DNA of 8,488 bases from Candidatus Competibacteraceae bacterium (GTDB lineage: Bacteria; Pseudomonadota; Gammaproteobacteria; Competibacterales; Competibacteraceae), in assembly GCA_012032855.1 (NCBI GenBank), contig JAAUQA010000113.1, positions 1 to 8,488 on the forward strand. The letters are read 5' to 3'. A model generated the notes under the pieces. The model was given only the letters and a program-made list of their open reading frames with translations, ran no database searches and was not told where the DNA came from. Below are positions 1 to 7,323 of the stretch, in pieces (position 1 is the first letter of the stretch; each line of letters begins with the position of its first letter). The translations under genes and the position numbers were made by a program.

Positions 1-38
1 GTCCTCACATCAGTCTTTCTAACAGCCGAATCGTTGTC

Positions 39-1843
39 GTGAGCAGCGTTTTACGAACTATTCCAAGATACCGGCTAAAATACTGGCTGTCGCCCAAGGT
101 GTTCCCCTGCCTGATTTGGGGACGCCAACTGACGCGGCGGGTAGTGCGCGACGACCTGATAGCGGGCGATCACCGGGGCGATTATCGTATTGCCGCAGGG
201 CGTGGCATTTGCGCTGATTGCCGGATTGCCGCCGCAATACGGCCTATACACCGCTATCGTTGTTCCCATCATTGCCGGTCTGTTTGGGTCTTCCCGGCAT
301 TTGGTATCGGGTCCGACCACGGCCATTTCCATCGTGGTGTTCAGCGTGGTTGCGCCTTTGGTGCCACCGGGGAGCCCGAATTACCTGCCGTATGTATTGA
401 CGTTGACTTTTCTGGCCGGCCTTTTCCAACTGATGATGGGACTGGCCCGGTTGGGGGGATTGATCAATTTTCATCTCCCATACCGTAGTCATCGGGTTTA
501 CCAGCGGGGCCGCTGCGTTAATCGCCACCAGCCAAATCAAACATTTTCTGGGGCTAGATATACCTGGCGGGGAATCGTTTCTCCACACCTGGGGAGCGGT
601 CATCGGCGGACTATTCGGCAGCAATCCTTACGTGGTGTTGATTGCGTTGAGCACCTTGCTAACCTGTGTGCTGGTCGGTCGCTTTCGTCCCCGTTGGCCG
701 AGGATGATCATCGGCATTGTGTTCGGCAGCGTACTCTGCTGGTGGATTGACGGCCAACACCACGGCGTGCCTCTGTTAGGTTCCATACCCAGTTCATTAC
801 CGCCTTTGTCCTTGCCGGACTTGTCCTTGAGCACCGTGCGACAATTGGCTCTGGGGGCGTTCGCGGCGGCGTTGCTCGGTTTGATTGAAGCGGTGTCCAT
901 CGCCCGCGCCGTGGCGACCCGTTCCCATCAGCGTATCGACGGTAGCCAGGAATTCATCGGCCAGGGACTGTCCAACATGATCGGCAGTTTTTTTTCCTGC
1001 TATGCCGCATCGGGTTCGTTCACCCGCACCGGAGTGAATTACGAAGCGGGCGCCAAAACGCCCTGTCGGCGGTTTTCGCTTCGTTGATCGTGGCACTGGT
1101 GCTGATCTTTTTCGGTCCATTGACCGCATATTTACCGATGCCGGCCATGGCCGGGGTCATCATGCTGGTGGCCTGGAATCTGGTCGATACCCATCATATT
1201 CGCTCAATCGTGCGCACCAGCCGACGCGAGACTATGGTATTGCTCAGCACCATTATGGCAACCTTAATTATCGCCCTGGAGTTTGCCATCTATGCTGGAG
1301 TTTTTCTTTCATTAATCATGTACTTGCAACGCACCTCGCATCCCCGCGTAATCAGCATGGCGCCGGATTCCTCCAGACCCAAACGGCGGCTCGGCAACGC
1401 CATTAAATATCATTTACCGGAATGTCCGCAGTTAAAAATCATCCGCTTGGACGGATCGATCTTCTTCGGTGCAGTCAACCATGTGCAAGACGTGCTGTAT
1501 CAATTCGCCGAGCAGAATTCCGAATGGAAACACGTCTTGATTATCTGCACCAGCGTTAATTTCATTGACGTGGCGGGGCCGAGATGCTGGCGCAGGAAGC
1601 GCAACGTATGCGTGCGAAAGGCGGTGGGCTGTATCTCAGTAATCTGAAAACCACTGTCCGCGACGCCCTGGAGCGGGGGGGATACACCAAGATCATTGGT
1701 CCGGATAACATCTTCTCCGGCAAGGAGCAGGCTATTAGCAGTATTTTCGAAAACTGGACAGCGACCGTTGCAGTCTGTGCACGCGCCGTGTTTTCGCGGA
1801 ATGCGCAACGGTGAAATTCGAAGGCAGCGGTGTGCTGAATTGA
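39..1843 (+). pseudogene. SulP family inorganic anion transporter with C-terminal STAS domain, broken by five single-base indels
   Basis: SulP proteins are inner-membrane transporters of sulfate, bicarbonate or similar anions; the substrate here cannot be told. The reading frame moves 3-1-2-1-3-2. The shifts fit an extra G at about 168, an extra T in the T run at 467-471, and one base missing in CCC at 1061-1063, in the G run at 1575-1578 and in the A run at 1750-1753. Corrected, the protein is about 601 aa, normal for the family. Family features are the N-terminal signature LPQGVAFALIAGLPPQYGLY, then GLFGSSRHLVSGPTTA, a hydrophobic membrane domain, and from about residue 455 a STAS domain with SVNFIDVAGAEML. 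The tail holds CSLC and a further Cys. The GTG at 39 is the only visible start, has no clear ribosome site, and the frame is open to the left edge, so the gene may begin upstream. Pseudogene versus sequencing error is unresolved; family assignment is secure. Confidence 0.88.
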
Positions 1844-1878
1844 GAAATCTCATGAATGACGGAATCAGAGTTCCTCAA

Positions 1879-1903
1879 GTAAGGTACGCAATGCGTACCT
1901 TAC
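1879..1903. repeat. Perfect 11-bp inverted repeat (hairpin) between convergent genes
   Basis: Arms GTAAGGTACGC (1879-1889) and GCGTACCTTAC (1893-1903) are exact reverse complements around the 3-nt loop AAT. It lies 35 bp after the sulP stop and 17 bp after the pckG stop, in the gap where the two transcripts converge. No T tract follows on either strand, so it is not a classic intrinsic terminator. It could act as a bidirectional transcript-end hairpin protecting 3' ends, or be one copy of a dispersed REP-like intergenic palindrome. The rest of the 77-bp gap shows nothing else. Confidence 0.6.
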
Positions 1904-1920
1904 CCACTAGCCACCATTCA

Positions 1921-3671
1921 TTACCTAAGCCGCGCGGCTTCGCGCCCCAACGCAGCAACGACCTTAGCGTACTCGTCCCATAATGCTTGCGGGAGCCGGT
2001 CGCCGAACTCGTTGAAATAGTCTTTGATGTCGGCCATTTCCGAGCGCCAACTAGCGGCATCCACACTCAATAAATCGTTCATCACTTCAGGACTGACCGT
2101 CAAGCCCTGGGTGTTGATGTCCTTAGCCCTTGGCATAAAACCGATTGGGGTGGCGACGGCGTCGATCTTGTCCTGACAGCGGTTGACGATCCACTCTAGT
2201 ACCCGCAGATTCTCGCCGAAACCCGGCCAGATAAACTCGCCGCTATCATTCTGGCGGAACCAGTTGACGTGGAAATTTTCGGCAACCGGTCGGATTTATC
2301 GGCGAAGCCGAGCCAGTGCGCCCAATAATCGGCAAAGTTGTATCCGCAAAACGGTTTCATAGCCATTGGATCGCGCCGCACCACACCGACGGCAGCGGTT
2401 GCCGCGGCGGTTGTTTCCGAAGCCATTCCGGCGCCGACCAACACGCCGTGATTCCAATCCCAAGTTTGGAAAACCAATGGTGCTAATTTAGCCCGTCGCC
2501 CACCGAATACAATGGCGGAAATCGGCACCCCATTGAGCTCCTCGGCGCGCGGTGAATAGCTGGGACATTGCTTGGCGGGTACAGTAAAGCGAGAATTGGA
2601 CTGAGCTGCGGGTCCTTTGTCGGGATTGTACAGTGCGCCACGCCAGTCATACTTAGGCGTCTCGTCGGACAGTCCCTCCCACCACGGCCGATTATCCTCA
2701 GTCAGCCCGACGTTGGTGAAAATAGCATTGCTATTCAGCGTAGCCACTGCGTTGGGATTGGTTTTGGGACCAGTACCGGGAGCAACGCCGAAATAACCGG
2801 CTTCCGGATTGATAGCATAGAGTCGGCCATCTTCGCCCAATTGCATCCAGGCAATATCGTCGCCGACCGTCCAGATCTTGTAACCGGGCATGGTTTCAGG
2901 CGGAATCAGCATCGCCAGATTAGTCTTGCCGCAGGCCGAAGGAAACGCCGCGGCGATGTAGTGGGTCTCGCCTTGGGGGTTTTCGATCCCGACGATCAGC
3001 ATGTGCTCGGCCAGCCAGCCTTGTTCCCGTGCTTGCCAGCTGCCTAATCTTAGTGCGTGACACTTCTTACCTAATAAGGCATTGCCGCCGTAGCCGGAAC
3101 CGATGCTCTTGATCGTCATCTCTTCCGGGAAATGCATGATAAAACGTCGCTCCGGACTGAGATCACCCAAAGAATGCAACGCTTTGACGAAATGACCCTG
3201 CGCTTCGATATGTTTCAGCGCAGGCGCACCCATCCGGGTCATGATCCGCATATTGGCTGCAACATAGGGGCTGTCGCTGATTTCTACCCCATAGCGGGAC
3301 AACGGCGAACCGAGCGGCCCCATGCAATAAGGAATCACGTACATCGTGCGGCCGGTCATGCAGCCAGCGTACAGCGTTTCCATTTTTTGCTTGGCTTCGT
3401 TGGGCTCCATCCAGTAATTGTTAGGACCGGCGTCTTGCGGGTTTTTGGTGCAAATAAAGGTGAGATGCTCGGTTCGCGCCACATCGGTGGGATCGGAGCG
3501 ATGATAGTAACAGTTAGGATGCGTGTCGGGATTCAGCGGCATGAAATCACTGGACTGCACCAACTTTTGGTATTCTTCTTCAGACCCGTCACACCAGTGG
3601 ATGCGGGCTGGCTTGGTCAGCTGAGCCACTTCGGATACCCAGTCTTGTAGTGCTTGATTGGTTGTCATCAT
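1921..3671 (-). CDS. pckG: Phosphoenolpyruvate carboxykinase (GTP-dependent), one frameshift
   Basis: Cytosolic enzyme that interconverts oxaloacetate plus GTP with phosphoenolpyruvate, CO2 and GDP, the gluconeogenic or anaplerotic step. Motifs, numbered from the chosen start: substrate-binding region around 120-145, PEPCK P-loop [12 protein letters not shown] at 243-254, metal/kinase-2 motif VGDDIAWM at 269-276, [12 protein letters not shown] at 390-401 and the guanine-site region NFADYWAHW at 445-453. These fit the GTP family and not the ATP family (pckA). One T is missing from the coding strand opposite A2273-2275, so the main frame ends as an alien tail while the true C-terminus (FHVNWFRQ... 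to ...GREAARLR) continues in another frame to the stop at 1921. Corrected length is 583 aa, near the family's usual 600. Start: ATG at 3671 (or the adjacent ATG at 3668), chosen because AGGA lies 6 nt upstream; an earlier in-frame ATG at 3722 has no ribosome site. Confidence 0.95.
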
Positions 3672-3674
3672 AAG

Positions 3675-3681
3675 CTTTCCT
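3675..3681 (-). promoter_or_regulatory. Ribosome binding site of pckG
   Basis: The minus strand reads AGGAAAG directly ahead of CTT and tandem ATG codons at 3671 and 3668. The AGGA core sits 6 nt from the first ATG and 9 nt from the second, both workable. This site excludes the longer reading from the ATG at 3722, whose extra 17 residues do not resemble a PEPCK N-terminus. Confidence 0.7.
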
Positions 3682-3846
3682 ATGTTGGATGAGTTGAAAA
3701 AACCGTTCTGGGTGCTGCACAACTTGGCGGAGGCGTAAAAACTGTGTGGATGCCAATCGCAATACGGTGATTGTCAGCATTCATACGAACAATGACGCTT
3801 ATCTATCAGTCACGAATCCAACCTTATCGAGGTTTTGGTCAATCGG

Positions 3847-3862
3847 TAAGACCATTATAACA
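3847..3862 (-). promoter_or_regulatory. Candidate sigma-70 extended -10 promoter for pckG
   Basis: On the minus strand TGT-TATAAT (3862 down to 3854) is a perfect -10 hexamer with the extended TGn element. The -35 side is weak: ATGTCA with a 15-bp spacer is the nearest match, as often seen when a TGn is present. Transcription would begin near 3847, giving pckG a leader of about 175 nt. The surrounding DNA is AT-rich. This is the strongest promoter-like string in the divergent gap, but it is pattern-based only. Confidence 0.45.
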
Positions 3863-3967
3863 ATTTATTTTCAATGACATTTTCATAAAACGCACATGAT
3901 AAATCTAGTTTTCTGACCAGTTGGTGATTTGATATATGCAAAGAAGTTGCCAGCAATTAGTAACTCT

Positions 3968-3996
3968 GCGCATAGAGCAAGCTGTGTGCGCTTTTT
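3968..3996 (+). terminator. Intrinsic-terminator-like hairpin with T5 tract upstream of gspE
   Basis: GCGCATA (3968-3974) pairs with TGTGCGC (3985-3991) over 7 bp including one T-G wobble, a G-G mismatch follows, and AG/CT adds two pairs around the loop CAAG (3978-3981). TTTTT at 3992-3996 comes directly after. No gene lies upstream on this strand within the gap, because pckG runs the other way. The hairpin may end a short leader or small RNA, attenuate gspE, or be a chance structure. A weak extended -10 (TGA-TATATG) lies near 3929-3937. Confidence 0.35.
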
Positions 3997-4058
3997 AACT
4001 ACCGCTGTGCGGATTCGGATAAGCTGTTGCAGACTGGGCTATAACGATTGAATTCTCC

Positions 4059-5527
4059 ATGACAACGCATCAAATTCCCTACGCTTTTGCCAAGCGCCAC
4101 GGCGTATTGCCGTTGGAAGTCGATGACGGTCGGATTAGGGTGGCTTATCGACCCGGTATTAACGCGCTCAGTCTCGTCGAATTGCGGCGTTGCCTGGAAA
4201 TGCCGCTATCTCTCAATCAAGTATCCGCCGAAGCTTTCGATAATCTCCTGCAGAACGTCTATGAATCCGGCACTGGAGCCGCTCGGATGATGGAAGATTT
4301 GGGTGAAGCGTTGGATCTCGATCAAATCGCCCAACAACTGCCGGAACCGGAAGATCTGCTGGAAAGCGCTGACGATGCGCCTATCATCCGGCTGATCAAT
4401 GCTCTGCTCACCGAAGCCATTAAGGAAAACGCCTCGGATATACATATCGAATCATTTGAAAACCGGCTGCTGGTACGCTTCCGGGTCGACGGGGTGCTGC
4501 GGGAAGCGCTGCAACCACCGCGTGCGTGGGGTCCGCTGCTGGTATCGCGGGTCAAGGTTATGGCGCACTTGGATATCGCCGAGAAACGCTACCCCAGGAC
4601 GGCCGGATTTCGCTGCGGGTGGCCGGGCGGCCGGTAGACGTGCGGGTTTCGACCCTGCCTGCCGGTCACGGAGAACGGGTGGTATTGCGCTTGTTGGATA
4701 AGCGGGAAGGGCGGTTGGATTTGCAACAATTGGGGATGGAAGCGGCTTCTGAGACGTTGCTCGATCAATTGATCCACCGCCCGCATGGCATTCTGTTAGT
4801 CACCGGTCCCACCGGGTCAGGTAAAACCACCACGTTATACGGGGCTCTCAGCCGACTCAATGATCGCAAACGCAATATCATGACGGTGGAAGATCCCATC
4901 GAATATTATCTGGATGGCATCAGCCAAACGCAGGTCAACACCAAAGTCGAGATGAGTTTCGCACGGGGTTTGCGGGCTATTCTACGGCAAGATCCGGATA
5001 TCGTGATGGTCGGCGAGATCCGCGATCTGGAAACCGCCGAAATTGCCGTGCAGGCCAGTCTCACCGGCCATTTAGTGTTGTCTACCCTGCACACCAACAG
5101 CGCCGTTGGTGCAATTACCCGACTGCGGGACATGGGTGTCGAGCCCTTTTTATTATCTTCCAGCTTGATCGGGGTGTTGGCACAACGCTTAGTCCGCAAC
5201 TTGTGTCGGCACTGTAAACGGTCTTATACCGCTACCGCTGCTGAAAACGCGCTGTTAGCAATAGAATCAGAGGCGGCGACGATTCTGCAAGCACCGGTCG
5301 GGTGCGAACACTGTAATCAATCCGGTTATCGAGGACGGACCGGTATTTTTGAGTTAGTCCCAATCGATAGCTCGTTGCAAACCATGATTCATGAGGGGGC
5401 CGGTGAGCAAGCCATGGAACGTTATGCGCGCACCCACACTCCGAGCATTCGCGATGACGGTCGCCGCCGCGTATTGGCCGGCGATACCGCATTGGAGGAA
5501 TTGCTGCGAGTCACTCGGGAAGACTGA
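4059..5527 (+). CDS. gspE: Type II secretion system ATPase GspE, one frameshift
   Basis: GspE is the cytoplasmic hexameric ATPase that powers pseudopilus assembly in type II secretion and docks on the GspF/GspL inner-membrane platform. Corrected length is 489 aa. N1 domain starts [11 protein letters not shown] (7-17). The N2 domain carries [21 protein letters not shown]. Walker [10 protein letters not shown] is at 250-258, Asp box TVEDPIEY at 276-283, Walker [14 protein letters not shown] at 311-323, His box [12 protein letters not shown] at 336-347. The zinc site is Cys383/386 and Cys416/419. The whole agrees better with GspE than PilB, especially [22 protein letters not shown]. One C is missing at about 4588-4589 (codons for Arg-Leu in EKRLPQDG), splitting the gene into frames 4059-4637 and about 4589-5527. 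ATG 4059 is the only ATG after the in-frame stop at 4020, but lacks a good ribosome site. gspF follows after 2 bp. Confidence 0.93.
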
Positions 5528-5529
5528 GT

Positions 5530-6746
5530 ATGCCGGCGTTTCAGTATGCCGCCCTGGATCCTCGGGGCCGAACCCGCAAAGGCCTGTTAGAAGGCGATAC
5601 TCCGCGACAAGTGCGGCAGTTGTTAAGGGAACGCGGTTTGACTCCGGTGACTGTCGATGAAGTTGCGGGTCAGGAGCGCAACCGTAGCGGTCAAAACCTT
5701 GGTTGGGTACAACGCATCAGCGCCACCGATTTGGCCTTAGTCACTCGCCAGCTGGCCACCCTGGTTAGTTCCGGTCTGCCCTTGGAACAGGCTTTAGGCG
5801 GAGTCGCTCATCAGGCCGGTCGTACCCGTTTGGGCAGCTTATTGCTGGCGGTACGCGCCAGGGTACTGGAAGGTCACACCTTGGCGACCGCGTTGAGTGA
5901 TTTTCCCCGCGTTTTTCCCGAGCTTTACCGAGCTACTGTAGCTGCCGGTGAACAGTCCGGTCATTTGGATGTGGTGTTCGAACGGCTGGCCGATTACACC
6001 GAAGCGCGTCAACAGTTGCGACAGAAAATCGGCTTAGCCCTGTATTATCCGGCGTTGTTGACCACGGTGGCGATTCTCATTGTCATTGGCTTATTGACCT
6101 ATGTTGTTCCGCAAGTGGTGCAGGTGTTCACCAGCATGGGCCAGCAATTGCCCTGGCTGACCCGCGCGCTGATCGCCACCAGCGCGTTTTGCGTGAATAC
6201 GGCTGGTTGTTAGTTGTTCTGCTAACCGGGCTTTCGTTCGGTTTTTTCTATGGTCTCCGTCGGCATGGATTTCGTCGCCGGGTCCATCTTTTTTTGTTGC
6301 GGGTGCCGTTGGTATCCCGTCTGATTCGTGGCGTCAATGCTGCCCGTTATGCGCGTACCTTCAGTATTCTGATGGCCAGCGGCGTGCCGGTATTGGAGGC
6401 ATTGCGCATTTCCGCCCAGGTCATCAGCAATCTGCCCATGCGGGAAGCGGTTGAACAGGCAGCGGTACGCGTTAAGGAAGGATCCAGTTTGCACACGGCG
6501 ATTGATGCCAGTGGCCACTTCCCGGCCATGACGGTGCAGTTGATTGCCAGCGGTGAAGCCAGTGGGCGTTTAGGTGCTATGTTGGAGCGCGCCGCGCAAC
6601 AACAAGAACGGGAAACTGAGACGTTGATCGCAGCATTAATGGGTATTTTCGAGCCGGCGTTGATTTTGTTGATGGGCGGGATCGTGTTGATGATCGTGTT
6701 GGCGATTTTGTTGCCGATCTTCGATTTGAATCAGCTGGTGCGTTAG
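5530..6746 (+). CDS. gspF: Type II secretion system inner-membrane platform protein GspF, one frameshift
   Basis: GspF is the polytopic inner-membrane platform protein that contacts GspE and GspL during pseudopilus assembly. Corrected length is 405 aa, typical of the family. The N-terminus MPAFQYAALDPRGRTRKG is the standard GspF opening. Two related cytoplasmic repeats follow: LALVTRQLATLVSSGLPLEQAL near 68-89, and YARTFSILMASGVPVLEALR in the second half. Membrane segments lie near 168-195 (LALYYPALLTTVAILIVIGL), 225-244 and 370-398. One T is missing in the T run at 6187-6190, where SAFLREYGWLLV should read; the frame then stops early at 6213 while the rest continues to TAG at 6744-6746. The start overlaps nothing but sits 2 bp after the gspE stop, consistent with translational coupling. 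No gspG follows; the next gene is convergent. Confidence 0.93.
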
Positions 6747-6752
6747 CAAATC

Positions 6753-7304
6753 CTATTTTAAAATCTGCATCCACCACGCATAAAGGGAATGTGTTTTAGG
6801 CGGGAGGTATCTGCCATATTGCCTTATATTTCGAAGCACTTCCCGGTGTTCCTGCCCACGGGTATCGCTATTGTCAACCCATTGTTTTACCAGATGCGGC
6901 GTATTGATCAGAGGTAAATGCGGCAACTCCTGAGCAGCGAAGTTAAAAGCTTTTCTGTCGTCTGTGGCAATAGCGTATCCCCTCGCTGCTGCGATAGCGA
7001 AAGTTGCTGCTTCGCCATCATCGCCCAATACGGCAGCATAGTTCACAAAATTCGCTCTCTCCTCTTCCGTTTCAAAATCGGCCACCGTAATCAAGCCTCC
7101 GTCAATAGCAGTTTGGAAATTTCCAGCGGGTGAAGCGCTCAATGCGTCCAATTTCTGGAATGAAAGCAATTCAAAGCGCCTTACCGTCTCCGACATAACG
7201 ATAGGAACCGGCATTGCACTCAGAATATCCACTATTTTTCCAGAGGCATGAAGGTTAATGATGCAACAAGCATCCAGTATCAAATGGGTATGGTAGACGA
7301 GCAT
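6753..7304 (-). CDS. PIN-domain protein, probable ribonuclease toxin-like partner of the XRE-ImmA gene
   Basis: A 183-aa protein with PIN-fold nuclease features. LILDACCIINL gives the first metal-binding Asp (D11), MSETVRRFE gives E39, GDDGEAATFAIA gives D96/E98, and AIATDDRKA gives D115/D116, so the four acidic positions expected of an active PIN nuclease are all present. PIN proteins are metal-dependent RNases, commonly VapC-type toxins, but this one is longer than typical VapC (about 130-140 aa): about 55 residues follow the core, ending in an aromatic-rich tail (SLYAWWMQ). The ATG at 7304 is preceded by a CAGGGA-like ribosome site and follows the XRE-ImmA stop by 19 bp on the same strand, so the two are almost certainly one operon with the regulator first. 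The stop lies 6 bp from the convergent gspF stop. RNase activity is inferred from family, not shown. Confidence 0.75.
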   Translation of the reverse strand: MLVYHTHLILDACCIINLHASGKIVDILSAMPVPIVMSETVRRFELLSFQKLDALSASPAGNFQTAIDGGLITVADFETEEERANFVNYAAVLGDDGEAATFAIAAARGYAIATDDRKAFNFAAQELPHLPLINTPHLVKQWVDNSDTRGQEHREVLRNIRQYGRYLPPKTHSLYAWWMQILK

Positions 7305-7323
7305 TATCCCTGCCGCTTATTGG

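Larger units (their letters stand above)
3672..4058. other. Divergent intergenic region between pckG and gspE
   Basis: This 387-bp gap separates two genes transcribed away from each other and should hold both promoters. Seen in it: the pckG ribosome site and extended -10 on the minus strand, a terminator-like hairpin with a T5 tract on the plus strand at 3968-3996, and a small CCGC-TGT-GCGG hairpin at 4002-4012. Most of its middle is AT-rich and contains no convincing protein-coding frame. No clear gspE promoter or Shine-Dalgarno sequence was found; TATAAC at 4040-4045 lacks a partner at -35. Confidence 0.6.

Noticed and set aside
244..624. 126-aa minus-strand open frame opposite sulP
   Set aside because: Lies opposite the well-conserved SulP membrane domain, with no family resemblance of its own.
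1927..1940. 14-nt perfect palindrome AAGCCGCGCGGCTT at the pckG 3' end
   Set aside because: It lies within codons for the Ala-Ala-Arg-Leu tail of PEPCK; GC-rich codon use explains it, although it could add to the transcript-end structure.
2568..3047. 159-aa plus-strand open frame inside pckG
   Set aside because: Antisense shadow of a strongly conserved PEPCK region including the P-loop; no ribosome site and no recognisable domain.
3132..3650. 172-aa plus-strand open frame inside pckG
   Set aside because: Also an antisense shadow; His/Arg-rich composition typical of reversed GC-rich coding sequence.
4040..4045. TATAAC as a -10 box for gspE
   Set aside because: No -35 element at 15-19 bp and it would leave a leader of only about 7 nt.
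168..6190. Programmed ribosomal frameshifting as the cause of the frame changes
   Set aside because: Sites differ in direction and sequence, lack slippery heptamers with downstream structures, and hit genes not known to use recoding.
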